Source: Actinoplanes sp. M2I2 (GTDB lineage: Bacteria; Actinomycetota; Actinomycetes; Mycobacteriales; Micromonosporaceae). From it: a stretch of DNA of 64,000 bases. The stretch spans positions 558,001-622,000 of the forward strand of contig NZ_JALPVJ010000005.1 of the NCBI RefSeq assembly GCF_023544445.1. Direction: 5' to 3'. Position 1 is the stretch's first letter; every line of letters starts with the position of its first letter. Both the position numbers and the translations under genes were made by a program. Shown here in pieces: positions 32,117 to 40,748 of the stretch. Below the pieces are notes generated by a model. The model ran no database searches. It worked only from the letters and a program-made list of their open reading frames with translations, and had not been told where the DNA came from.

Positions 32117-34002
32117 GCGGCGGCTCCGAACAGGACGGCGACGGTGCCGAGCAGCAGCGCGCCGGCGAGGACGGCCGCGGCCGCCGCGGGCAGCGGGACG
32201 CGGTGCGCGTAGGCCAGCGCGGCGCCCACGCGGGAGGTCGTGGTGCCGGTGCCTTCGACGGCGGCGTCGACCACCCGCTCGTCGACCGTGGTCACCGCCC
32301 GGGCGAGAGCGCGAACCGGTCGTACGAGGAAACGGTCTTGCAGGTCGTCGAGGCGGAAGCCAGCCGCGAGCAGCGGACGCGCACGGCCCAGGGCCATGGC
32401 CGGGTCGATCCCGGGCACGGCCCGCCACAGCCACCACGCGGCGGTCACGCCGGCGGCCAGCAGCACCATCGGCAGGACGATCGCCACGCTGAGATGCGGC
32501 TGGTCGAGCTCGAGGGCGGTGCGGAAACCCGGGGCGTACGCGGCCAGGCCGAGCAGCACGGACGGGATCGCCAGCAGCAGGATCGGCCAGCGCATGGCCG
32601 CCGGCGGGTCGTGCGGAGCAGCCGGCTGGGTGTAGCGGGCGTCGTCGAAGCCGACCTCCCAGTCCGGACCCTCGACACCGTGCGCCCGCGAGACGCCGAA
32701 GAAGGCCCACAGGAACAGCCGGGTCGCATACCAGGCGGTGATGCCGACGGCCAGCAGCCCGGCCAGCCAGACCAGCCAGGCCACCCAGACCGGAACGGTC
32801 TCGCCGCCCTCGGTCGCGTGGGCGGCCGCGGTCAGCACGTTCTCCTTGGACCAGAAGCCGGCCAGCGGGGGAACCCCGGCCAGCGCGCCCAGACCGACGG
32901 CGAACGACCAGAAGGTGATCGGCATGTGCTCGCGGAGGGCGCCCATCCGGGAGAGGTAGTTGGTGCCGACCGCGTGGATCACCGCGCCGGCCGCGAGGAA
33001 CAGCAGGGCCTTGAACGCGGCGTGGGTGAGCAGGTGGAACAGGGCCGCGGCGGGCGAGCCGACGGCGAGCGCGCCGGTCATGTAGCCGATCTGGCTGACC
33101 GTCGACCAGGCCAGGACGCGCTTGAGGTCGTCCTGGGCCATCGCGCTGAGCGCGCCGAGCAGGATGGTGATCGCGGCCAGCACACCGAGCACGGCCAGGG
33201 CGGCCGGGGACTGGTCGAACAGCGGGAAGAGACGGAAGACGACGTAGACGCCGGCGGCGACCATCGTGGCCGCGTGGATCAGGGCCGAGATCGGGGTGGG
33301 GCCGGCCATCGCGTCGGGCAGCCAGGTGTGCAGGGGGAACTGGGCGCTCTTGCCGGCCACCCCGGCCAGGATGCAGAGCAGCGCGGCGGTGTGCGGCGGC
33401 TGGGCCAGGACGTCGGCGATGCGGCTGCTGCCGGCGCCGGCGATCAGGATGGCCACGCCGAGCAGGAAGCCGATGTCGCCGACGCGGGTGACCAGGAAGG
33501 CCTTCACGGCGGCGGCGGGAGCCTCGGGCAGCCGGCGGTCGTGACCGATCAACAGGTACGAGCAGGCGCCCATGATCTCCCAGCCGACCACCACCCCGAT
33601 CAGGTCGCCGCTGGTCACCACCAGCAGCATCGCGCCGGTGAAGAGGCTGATCTGAGCGGCGTACGGGGCATAGCGCGGGTCGTCGTGCAGGTAGGCCACC
33701 GAGTAGATCTGCACGAACAGCGCGACCGTGGCGACGGCCAGGGCGACGTAGAGGGCCGCGTGCCCGGCCGAGATGCCCAGCGTCAGGTCGATGTCGCCCA
33801 GGCTCACCCAGTGTGTCGACAGTTCGACGGGCTTGGTGGCGAAGAGTAGGACGCCCAGGGTCACCAGCAGTGAGACGGCTGCGCCGGCTATACCCAGCGT
33901 GGCGGCGGGGCGGCGGCGCTCCGGGCCGTCACCGGGCGGGAGCAGCAGACCGGCCAGACCCACCAGCAGCGGTACGGCGGGAATGAGGACAGCGGCGATC
34001 AC
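32113..34002 (-). CDS. nuoL: complex I subunit NuoL
   Basis: 629 residues, the largest antiporter-like subunit, including the C-terminal lateral helix region. Signature segments are GWEIMGACSYLLIG, FPLHTWLPDAMAGPTPISALIHAATMVAAG (split by the channel helix) and KRVLAWSTVSQIGYM. It overlaps nuoK by 4 nt upstream and nuoM by 4 nt downstream. Confidence 0.96.
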   Translation of the reverse strand: MIAAVLIPAVPLLVGLAGLLLPPGDGPERRRPAATLGIAGAAVSLLVTLGVLLFATKPVELSTHWVSLGDIDLTLGISAGHAALYVALAVATVALFVQIYSVAYLHDDPRYAPYAAQISLFTGAMLLVVTSGDLIGVVVGWEIMGACSYLLIGHDRRLPEAPAAAVKAFLVTRVGDIGFLLGVAILIAGAGSSRIADVLAQPPHTAALLCILAGVAGKSAQFPLHTWLPDAMAGPTPISALIHAATMVAAGVYVVFRLFPLFDQSPAALAVLGVLAAITILLGALSAMAQDDLKRVLAWSTVSQIGYMTGALAVGSPAAALFHLLTHAAFKALLFLAAGAVIHAVGTNYLSRMGALREHMPITFWSFAVGLGALAGVPPLAGFWSKENVLTAAAHATEGGETVPVWVAWLVWLAGLLAVGITAWYATRLFLWAFFGVSRAHGVEGPDWEVGFDDARYTQPAAPHDPPAAMRWPILLLAIPSVLLGLAAYAPGFRTALELDQPHLSVAIVLPMVLLAAGVTAAWWLWRAVPGIDPAMALGRARPLLAAGFRLDDLQDRFLVRPVRALARAVTTVDERVVDAAVEGTGTTTSRVGAALAYAHRVPLPAAAAAVLAGALLLGTVAVLFGAAA

Positions 34003-34433
34003 CCGGTCACCCGCGCGTTCTTGTTCTGGTCGGCCACCGTGGCGTGATCGTCCCCGGTGGGAGCCTGGTCGGCTCGCTCGTGATCATGCTCGTGCAGGCT
34101 CACCTCGTCGAGCACCACCGCCCGGCGCAGGCGGTAGTACTGCAGGATGATCGCCAGGCCCACGCCCACCTCGGCGGCGGCCAGCACGATGACGAAGAGC
34201 GCGAAGATGGCGCCGGCCCGCGGCTCGGGGATCGGGTAGGCCCAGGCCTCGGGCTGGACGCCGGTGAGCCCCGACTTGATGGTGGCGTCGGCGGCCACCA
34301 GGATCAGGTTGACCGCGTTGAGCATGAGCTCGACGGCCATCAGGACCAGGATGGCGTTCCGCCGGCGGAGGACTCCGTAGACGCCGAGGGCGAAGAGCAG
34401 ACCCGCGACGACGTACGGGATGACCGCGTGCAT
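33999..34433 (-). CDS. nuoK: complex I subunit NuoK
   Basis: 144 residues; the usual length is about 100. The three membrane segments and the conserved Glu positions (LMAVELMLNAVNLILV and AAAEVGVGLAIILQYYR) are present. The last 45 residues are a polar His/Asp-rich tail (SLHEHDHERADQ). ATG 34433 overlaps the nuoJ stop. Confidence 0.93.
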   Translation of the reverse strand: MHAVIPYVVAGLLFALGVYGVLRRRNAILVLMAVELMLNAVNLILVAADATIKSGLTGVQPEAWAYPIPEPRAGAIFALFVIVLAAAEVGVGLAIILQYYRLRRAVVLDEVSLHEHDHERADQAPTGDDHATVADQNKNARVTG

Positions 34434-35359
34434 CAGGCCTCCTCGTCTTCGCCGGGGGTCTTCTCGGGAGCAGGGGGCAGGGCCTTGTCGGGGGCCTTCG
34501 GAAGAGCCGGCCGGTCGGCGCGGGTGATCGTCTCGCGGCTCGTGCCCTCGATCACGCGCGGGCCCTCCGCCTCGTCCGGCATCTCGGACCGGCCCAGCGA
34601 CGGGCCCGCCTCGCGGGCGCGGAAGACGACGTCGTGGGCCTGCTTCTTGAGGGCGTCCTCGCGAGTCGTCGTCGCCTGGGTGGCCACCTCGTCCGGGTGG
34701 GTCAGCTCGCCCCCGACCGTCTCGGCCGCCCGCTGAGCGCGGAGCCGTTGCTGGGCGGCGGCCTGGCGGGCGGCGATGCGCTCCAGCCGGGCCACCACCT
34801 CGGCCGACTCGTCGACCGGGCCCGGCGCGGGCCCGTCCGGCCGCACGGCGTCCGGGTCGGGGCGGGCGCCGATGTCCGGGCGGGACAGCACGATGGCGCC
34901 GACCAGGGCGGCCAGCAGCAGGATGGACAGCACCTCGAAGGGCAGCACCCAGGCGCCGAAGATCTGCTCGCCGACGCGACGGCCCGTCCCGGGCGGCGGC
35001 GGTGCGTACTCCGTCCAGCGGAAGGCGTCGACCAGCAGGACGGTCAGCCCGAGCCCCACACCGCCGCCGATCAGGGCGGCCGGGGCGGCCGGACGGTCGA
35101 GGTCCTTGGACGGGCCGATCGGGGCGCGGGTCAGCATCACGGCGAACAGCAGCAGCACCACCACGGCGCCGACGTAGACCAGGATCTGCACCCAGGCGAC
35201 CAGTTCGGCGCCGAGCACGAGGTAGAGACCGGCGATCGCGCCCAGGCTGACCACCAGGTAGAAGCCGGCGCGCACCAGGTGGGCGCTGGTGACGACGAAG
35301 ACGCCGGAGCCGACCGCGATCGCGCCGAGAGCCAGCATCAGCGCGTCCGCGACGGTCAC
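34433..35359 (-). CDS. nuoJ: complex I subunit NuoJ
   Basis: 308 residues. The N-terminal 170 hold the five membrane helices ([23 protein letters not shown] includes the family hallmark). The rest is a long charged cytoplasmic tail with an [12 protein letters not shown] helix and Pro/Lys-rich end, absent from short NuoJ proteins. GTG 35359 overlaps the nuoI stop by 4 nt; the longer open frame is a shadow of nuoI. Confidence 0.9.
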   Translation of the reverse strand: MTVADALMLALGAIAVGSGVFVVTSAHLVRAGFYLVVSLGAIAGLYLVLGAELVAWVQILVYVGAVVVLLLFAVMLTRAPIGPSKDLDRPAAPAALIGGGVGLGLTVLLVDAFRWTEYAPPPPGTGRRVGEQIFGAWVLPFEVLSILLLAALVGAIVLSRPDIGARPDPDAVRPDGPAPGPVDESAEVVARLERIAARQAAAQQRLRAQRAAETVGGELTHPDEVATQATTTREDALKKQAHDVVFRAREAGPSLGRSEMPDEAEGPRVIEGTSRETITRADRPALPKAPDKALPPAPEKTPGEDEEA

Positions 35360-35976
35360 CGCTCCGTCTCCGTCTCGGCCGGCGGTTCCGGCTTTTCCGG
35401 CGTCGGGGCCGGCGCCGCTCCCGCGGGCGGGCGGCGTACCGGAGGCCTGGCGGTCTTGGCGGCAGTGGCCGCACCCGGACCGGCCGCCTTGCGGGCCGCC
35501 GTGGCCTCCTCCTTCGACGGCTCGCCGAGCACGTCGTGGGCCGGCGGCGGAGGCACGGTGCGCATCCACTCCCCCAGCCTGTTCTTGTCGTGCAGCAGGT
35601 CGAGGACGTCGGTCTCGGCGTACTCGAACTCGGGCGTCCAGTGCAGCGCGTCGAAGGGGCAGACCTCGATGCAGATGCCGCAGTACATGCACAGCGAGAA
35701 GTCGATGTCGAACTTGTCGAGGACGTTGCGCTGGCGTGGCCGCGCGGCCCCCGGAACCACGACCTCTTCCTTGTGCGAGTCGATGTAGATGCACCAGTCG
35801 GGGCACTCGCGGGCGCACAGCATGCAGACCGTGCAGTTCTCCTCGGAGAGCGCGATGACCCCGCGACTGCGCGGCGGGAGCTCGGGCTCGACATCGGGGT
35901 ACTGCTGGGTGGTCGACCGCTTGGTCATCGTCTTGAGCGTGACGGCGAGCCCCTGGACGAGGCCCTTGCCGGGCAT
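35356..35976 (-). CDS. nuoI: complex I subunit NuoI, two [4Fe-4S] clusters
   Basis: 206 residues. Two ferredoxin motifs: Cys48, Cys51, Cys54, Cys58 ([12 protein letters not shown]) and Cys96, Cys99, Cys102, Cys106 ([12 protein letters not shown]), which hold N6a and N6b. The C-terminal third is an Ala/Pro/Glu-rich tail. ATG 35976 has GGGGAG 6 nt upstream and is preferred over GTG 36000. In other cluster layouts nuoH lies directly upstream; here an opposite-strand Uma2-type gene intervenes. Confidence 0.95.
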   Translation of the reverse strand: MPGKGLVQGLAVTLKTMTKRSTTQQYPDVEPELPPRSRGVIALSEENCTVCMLCARECPDWCIYIDSHKEEVVVPGAARPRQRNVLDKFDIDFSLCMYCGICIEVCPFDALHWTPEFEYAETDVLDLLHDKNRLGEWMRTVPPPPAHDVLGEPSKEEATAARKAAGPGAATAAKTARPPVRRPPAGAAPAPTPEKPEPPAETETER

Positions 35977-36107
35977 GCCACGCTCCCCGTCGTCAGTCAC
36001 AAACGCATATCCTGCCCCGTCACCCCCTTTGATGCGAGCACACCCCCGTCAGATCTTCCGGTAAGTTGACGGGTGAAGTGCGAGAGCCCACGCCCGGGAG
36101 GCTTCTC

Positions 36108-36683
36108 ATGACCGCTGCCACCAGCGACATGCCACCTCAGGGCGAGTGGACATCAGACGATCTTGACCGCTTCCCCGAGGACGGCGTCCGTCGCGAAATT
36201 GTCGATGGAGTTCTCCACGTGACCCCAGCACCTTCGAGCGTCCACCAGGCGCTTTCCGGTCTTCTCTTCTACGCCCTGTCCTTGTCCTGCCCCGAGCATC
36301 TGTTCGTCACCCAGGCCAACGACGTGATCTTGAGTCCTCGTCGCCGGTACATCCCGGACCTGCTCGTGGTGAAGTTCGAAGCCGCGAAGTCACAAACGGG
36401 GAAGTTCGTGCCGGACGAGGTGGTTCTGGCGGCCGAGATCGTGTCGCCGAGCACCAAGAGCATCGACCGGGTGACCAAGCCGACCTACTACGCCCAGGCC
36501 GGCATTCCGTTCTACTGGCTGATCGAGACGAGCGACGAGTTCTCGCTGACCGCCTACGAACTCAATTCGGACGACATGACCTACGAGCCGATCGGCACGT
36601 TCAGCGGCGACGACACGGTCCGGCTCGATCGGCCGTGGCCCATCGAGATTCCGCTGCCGTCCGTGCGCCCGCGAAATCTGTGA
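36108..36683 (+). CDS. Uma2-family (DUF820) putative nuclease
   Basis: 191 residues. The PD-(D/E)xK-like core includes RYIPDLLVVK, AAEIVSPSTKSIDRVTKPTYY and GIPFYWLIE, typical of the Uma2/DUF820 family often found in accessory regions and often multicopy. It is on the plus strand, opposite to the nuo genes, and fills the 700-bp gap between nuoI and nuoH. GGGAGG precedes ATG 36108. Its stop is 4 bp from the convergent nuoH stop. Substrate and activity are unproven. Confidence 0.87.
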   Translation: MTAATSDMPPQGEWTSDDLDRFPEDGVRREIVDGVLHVTPAPSSVHQALSGLLFYALSLSCPEHLFVTQANDVILSPRRRYIPDLLVVKFEAAKSQTGKFVPDEVVLAAEIVSPSTKSIDRVTKPTYYAQAGIPFYWLIETSDEFSLTAYELNSDDMTYEPIGTFSGDDTVRLDRPWPIEIPLPSVRPRNL

Positions 36684-36687
36684 CGGC

Positions 36688-37647
36688 CTACATGACCACT
36701 TTGACGGCGGCCGTCAGCACGAGCTGACCCAGCGCCACCGGCACGAGGACCAGCCAGCAGAGCCGTTGCAGCTGGTCCTCGCGCAGCCGGGGATAGGCCA
36801 CGCGGAACCAGATGATCACGAACGAGACGGCGAAGATCTTGACCAGGGTCCACAGCCAGCCGAGCTGATCGGCGAACGGCCCGTGCCATCCGCCCAGGAA
36901 GAGCACGGTGGTCAGGGCGGCGATGACGACGATGCCCACGTACTCGGCGAGCAGGAAGAACGCGAACCGCAGGCCCGTGTACTCGGTCATGTAGCCGAAG
37001 ACCAGCTCGGAGTCCGCGATCGGCATGTCGAACGGCGGGCGGCGGATCTCGGCCAGGCCGGCCACGAAGAAGACGATCGCGGCCGGGGCCTGCCAGAGCA
37101 GCCACCACGGGCGCCAGGCCTCGACGATCCCGGGCAGGCTCAGGGTGCCGGCCGCCATGGCGACGCTGGCCGCCGCGAGCACCAGCGGAAGCTCGTAGCC
37201 GAGCAGCTGGGCCGCGCCGCGCAGACCGCCGAGCAGGCTGTACTTGTTGGCCGAGGCCCACGCCGACATCAGGACGGCGAGCACGCCGACGCCCAGCACG
37301 GCCAGCACGAAGAACAGACCCACGTCGAGCGCCTGGGCGACCAGACCGTTCGGGCCGAGCGGGATGACGAGCAGGACCAGCAGGTACGGGAAGAGCGCGA
37401 CGATCGGGGCGAGCCGGAAAATACGCCGGTCGGCCTGCCCGGGCGCGATGTCCTCCTTCTGCACGAACTTGACGCCGTCGGCGACGAGCTGGGCCCAGCC
37501 GTGGAAGGCGCCCGCGTACATCGGGCCGAGGCGGCCCTGCATGTGGGCCATGACCTTGTGCTCGGCCTGCCCGACGACCAGCGGCAGCACCAGGAAGGCG
37601 GCCACGACGGCGACCACGCGCACGATGAGATCGAGCCAGAGCGGCAT
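36688..37647 (-). CDS. nuoH: complex I subunit NuoH
   Basis: 319 residues with about eight membrane segments. Quinone-chamber regions are recognisable: QAEHKVMAHMQGRLGP, LVADGVKFVQKEDI and AEIRRPPFDMPIADSELV, then FGYMTEYTGLRFAFFLLAEY. The second-segment sequence departs from the classical ERKxxAxMQ form, as expected of a paralogous cluster. Its start overlaps the nuoC stop by 1 nt. Confidence 0.94.
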   Translation of the reverse strand: MPLWLDLIVRVVAVVAAFLVLPLVVGQAEHKVMAHMQGRLGPMYAGAFHGWAQLVADGVKFVQKEDIAPGQADRRIFRLAPIVALFPYLLVLLVIPLGPNGLVAQALDVGLFFVLAVLGVGVLAVLMSAWASANKYSLLGGLRGAAQLLGYELPLVLAAASVAMAAGTLSLPGIVEAWRPWWLLWQAPAAIVFFVAGLAEIRRPPFDMPIADSELVFGYMTEYTGLRFAFFLLAEYVGIVVIAALTTVLFLGGWHGPFADQLGWLWTLVKIFAVSFVIIWFRVAYPRLREDQLQRLCWLVLVPVALGQLVLTAAVKVVM

Positions 37648-38621
37648 CAGTCGCCGCCCTCACCACGCGGCGCCTCGGCCGATCCACCGTCGGCCGGTCT
37701 TCCGTCTGCGGGTCTTTCCTCTGCGGGTCTTTCCTCTGCGGGTCTTCCCACTGCGGGTCTTCCGTCAGCGAGTCTTCCGTCAGCGGGTCTTTCCTCTACG
37801 GGTCCTCCGTCGGCTGCTCGCCCGTCGGCCGGTCGGCCGTCGGCCGTTCTTCCATCAGCTGGTCTTGCGTCGGCCGGGCCTGCCGGAGGTCTTGGGTCGG
37901 TGGGATCCGCGGGCGGTTCCAGTGGAGCGGTCGAGGGCGGGGACGCTCGGCGTGGACGGTCGGCCGGGGCCGGACGTGAGCGGGCCGGGCGCGCGGCCGG
38001 GGCCGACGGCACCTGGCCGGCACGCGGGCCCCACTCGTTCGGATCGGGGACGCCGGGCGGGCGCATGGGCGCACGCTTCGCCGTACCGGCCTCGGACTCG
38101 CCCGGCTCCTTGGCGCCGGGCCAGGCCTTGGCCACCCGGGACGCCAGCACGAACTCCTTGCGCAACGGATTTCCCTCGAAGCCGGGCGGCAGCAGCAACG
38201 GCCGCAGGTCGGGGTGCCGGGCGAACGTGATGCCGAACATCTCGTACGTCTCCCGCTCGTGCCAGTCGGCGCCCGGGAACAACTCGACCGCCGACTCGAT
38301 CACCGGATTGTCACGCGGCACGAGCGTGCGCAGCAGCAGAGCGTGCCGGCGACGGGTGGAGTAGAGGTGAGCCACCACCCGGAAGCCATCATCGAGTTCG
38401 TCGACGGCCGACAGCCAGTCGAAGTAGTCGCAGCCGAGCGCGCCGTTGTGCTTGGCCGTCCCCACGGTCTCCCACCAACGGGCGACCGGCACGTCGACCA
38501 CCGCGCGCTCGTGACCGGGACCGCCACCCGAGAGGCCGGCGACGATCTCGCCCGGCGGCGCGTCCGGGGAGTCGTCCGTCAGCAGCGCCACCAGGCGCTC
38601 GCCGACCTCTTCAGGCGTCAT
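37647..38621 (-). CDS. nuoC: complex I subunit NuoC with repeat tail
   Basis: 324 residues. The first 170 are a NuoC (30-kDa) domain with HERETYEMFGITFARHPDLR. The rest is low complexity, Pro/Ala/Arg/Asp/Glu-rich, ending in 5-residue units PADGR/PAEER encoded by 15-nt repeats. NuoC is normally about 200 residues and is followed by nuoD; here it is followed directly by nuoH. ATG 38621 has AGGATGAG upstream. Confidence 0.9.
   Translation of the reverse strand: MTPEEVGERLVALLTDDSPDAPPGEIVAGLSGGGPGHERAVVDVPVARWWETVGTAKHNGALGCDYFDWLSAVDELDDGFRVVAHLYSTRRRHALLLRTLVPRDNPVIESAVELFPGADWHERETYEMFGITFARHPDLRPLLLPPGFEGNPLRKEFVLASRVAKAWPGAKEPGESEAGTAKRAPMRPPGVPDPNEWGPRAGQVPSAPAARPARSRPAPADRPRRASPPSTAPLEPPADPTDPRPPAGPADARPADGRTADGRPADGRAADGGPVEERPADGRLADGRPAVGRPAEERPAEERPADGRPADGGSAEAPRGEGGD
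37690..37875. repeat. 15-nt tandem repeat in the nuoC 3' end
   Basis: About eleven imperfect copies of a 15-nt unit (GGGTCTTCCGTCTGC type on the plus strand). All keep frame and encode PADGR/PAEER in the NuoC tail. Confidence 0.85.
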
Positions 38622-38724
38622 GGGCTCATCCTATGATCCGGCCGGCCGCGCCGAGCCCCCGCCGCCACGGATCGACACCGGGCGGACGGCCGTCGCGGGG
38701 GACCGCGATCCGACCGGCCGGTCT

Positions 38725-38880
38725 CATCGCGCTAGCCGCGGATCACCGGCCGAACCCATCGCGCTTGCCCGGATCACCGGCCGCCCCCATCGCGCTTGTC
38801 GCGGGGCAGAGGCCGTTCCCATCGCGCTTGTCGCGGGGCAGAGGCCGTTCCTATCGCGCTTGTCGCGGGTCAGAGGCCGG
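38725..38880. repeat. 32-nt tandem repeat (5 copies)
   Basis: Five head-to-tail copies of a 31-32 nt unit beginning CATCGCGCTTGTCGCGGGGC. Copy starts are at about 38725, 38757, 38788, 38820 and 38852. The last copy runs into the end of the DUF2252 gene. There are no variable spacers, so it is not CRISPR. Confidence 0.88.
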
Positions 38881-40171
38881 GGAGACGGCCGTTGCGGAAG
38901 ACGTCGACGAAGTCCTGGTGGTCTTCGCGGGCCTGGTCGCCGTAGCGGTGGGCGAATTCGACCAGATGCCGTACGAAGCCGGCCTCGTCCTTGTCGACCA
39001 CGGCGACGATCGCCTCCTCGGTGGAGAAGTCGACCAGGTCGTGGCTGGACTCGTCGTCGGCCACCGAATGCATGCGCGCGACGGCACGGCCGAGGTCGGC
39101 GATGACGCCGCGCAGCTCGCCGGGCTCGTTGACGTCGGACCAGTCGAGGTCGGCCGCGTACGGCGAGACCTCGGCGACCAGCTGGCCGACGCCGTCCAAG
39201 GTGGTGTAACCCACCCACGGGTCGGCGTGCGCCTGCAGAGCGTGCTGCGACTCGGCCGTACGGTGGCCCTGGTGCTGGAAGTAGGACCGCACCCGGTCGT
39301 CGTCGATCCAGCGCGCGACGGCCGGCACCTGGGCCTGCTTCATATAGACGATCACGTCGTTCTCGAGCGCCTGAGTGTGCCCCTCGAGCAGCAGGTTGTA
39401 CGACGGAAGCCCGGCCGAGCCGATGCCGACGCCCTTGCGCAGCTTGATGTCCTTGATGTTGGTGGCCACGGGCTTGGTCGCCGACGGCAGCGTCTCCCGA
39501 TAGCGGTCGAACGCCTCGCGCACCGCCGCACCGGTGGCCTCGTCGACCTCGAAGACGCCGTCGGCCAGGGCGAACCGGCGCTCGTAGTCGTCGACCGTGG
39601 TCTGCGACGACAGCAGATCGATGCGGGTGCTGAGCCGTGCCTGCTGGAGCACCTGGCGCAGCACGCCGTCGGCGTTGTCGAGCGTGATCGAGCCGATCGC
39701 GTCGTCGCCACCCTGCGCGACGGCCCGCAGCTCGGTCAGGTAGGACCGGGCGAAGACGGTGACCAGCTCCGTGATGTCGTCGTCGGAGAGCGCCTTCTGA
39801 TAGCCGATCAGGGCCAGGCTGGCCGAGAACCGCTTGAGGTCCCAGGAGAAGGGCCCGACGTACGCCTCGTCGAAGTCGTTGACGTTGAAGACCAGCTGAC
39901 CGGACGAATTCATGTACGTGCCGAAGTTCTCCGCGTGCAGATCGCCGTGGATCCACACCCGGCTGGTCCGCTCGTCGAGGAAGCTCGCGTCGGCGTAGGC
40001 CTGGGTGAGGTCGGCGTAGAAGAGCGAGGCGCTGCCGCGGTAGAAGGCGAACGGCGACGCGGCCATCTTGCGGAACTTGCGCCGGAAGGCCGCCGGATCG
40101 ACGGCGATCAAATCACCGAATTCCCTGGTCAGCACGTCGATGATGAAGTCGGCCCGCGACTGATCGGTCAT
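38870..40171 (-). CDS. DUF2252 protein (kinase-like fold)
   Basis: 433 residues. HGDLHAENFGTY (about residues 75-86) and FNVNDFDEAYVGPF match the Brenner and metal-binding motifs of aminoglycoside-phosphotransferase-like kinases, as in DUF2252. Function unknown. It starts 10 bp after the nuoB stop and so is in the same operon, an odd place for this family. Its 3' end carries the last copy of the 32-nt repeat. Confidence 0.87.
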   Translation of the reverse strand: MTDQSRADFIIDVLTREFGDLIAVDPAAFRRKFRKMAASPFAFYRGSASLFYADLTQAYADASFLDERTSRVWIHGDLHAENFGTYMNSSGQLVFNVNDFDEAYVGPFSWDLKRFSASLALIGYQKALSDDDITELVTVFARSYLTELRAVAQGGDDAIGSITLDNADGVLRQVLQQARLSTRIDLLSSQTTVDDYERRFALADGVFEVDEATGAAVREAFDRYRETLPSATKPVATNIKDIKLRKGVGIGSAGLPSYNLLLEGHTQALENDVIVYMKQAQVPAVARWIDDDRVRSYFQHQGHRTAESQHALQAHADPWVGYTTLDGVGQLVAEVSPYAADLDWSDVNEPGELRGVIADLGRAVARMHSVADDESSHDLVDFSTEEAIVAVVDKDEAGFVRHLVEFAHRYGDQAREDHQDFVDVFRNGRLPGL

Positions 40172-40181
40172 AGAGCGGAGA

Positions 40182-40739
40182 CTAACCCTCAGTTGCCCCC
40201 GGCGGGCCCACCATCGGGGCAGTCAGCGCGGCCGCATCGTGCCCCGGGCCCAGCGGATCGGGCCGTGACACGCCCCCCGGCCCGGACTGCTCGGCGGCGA
40301 TCTTCTCCTGGAGGCGCAGGATGCCGTGCAGCAGCGCCTCGGGCCGCGGTGGGCAGCCCGGCACGTAGACGTCAACCGGAATGATCTGGTCGACGCCCTT
40401 GGTGACCGAGTAGGAGTCCCAATACGGCCCGCCGCAGTTGGCGCAGGAGCCGAAGGAGATCACGTATTTCGGCTCGGGCATCTGGTCGTAGAGCCGCTTG
40501 ATGGCCGGAGCCATCTTGTCGGTCACCGTGCCCGACACGACCATCAGGTCGGCCTGGCGCGGCCCGTGCGCGAACGGGATGACGCCCATCCGCATGAAGT
40601 CGTGCCGGCTCATGCTCGACGCGATGAACTCGATCGCGCAGCACGCCAGCCCGAAGTTGAACACCCAGAGCGAGTAACGCCGCCCCCAGTTCAGCACGAA
40701 CTTGATGGGTTCCCCGAGCACTCCTGGCAGACCGGCCAC
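40182..40739 (-). CDS. nuoB: complex I subunit NuoB
   Basis: 185 residues. The N2 cluster ligands are present: Cys33, Cys34 (LACCAIE), Cys99 (FGSCANCGG) and Cys129 (PGCPPRPE). This subunit with NuoD and NuoH builds the quinone site; nuoD is not in the window. GTG 40739 lies 9 bp after the PLP enzyme stop, so the two genes are likely cotranscribed. Confidence 0.95.
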   Translation of the reverse strand: MAGLPGVLGEPIKFVLNWGRRYSLWVFNFGLACCAIEFIASSMSRHDFMRMGVIPFAHGPRQADLMVVSGTVTDKMAPAIKRLYDQMPEPKYVISFGSCANCGGPYWDSYSVTKGVDQIIPVDVYVPGCPPRPEALLHGILRLQEKIAAEQSGPGGVSRPDPLGPGHDAAALTAPMVGPPGATEG

Positions 40740-40748
40740 GACGTCAAC

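Noticed and set aside
38725..38880. CRISPR-like array
   Set aside because: Five regular 32-nt units, but they abut directly with no unique spacers, and no cas genes are present.
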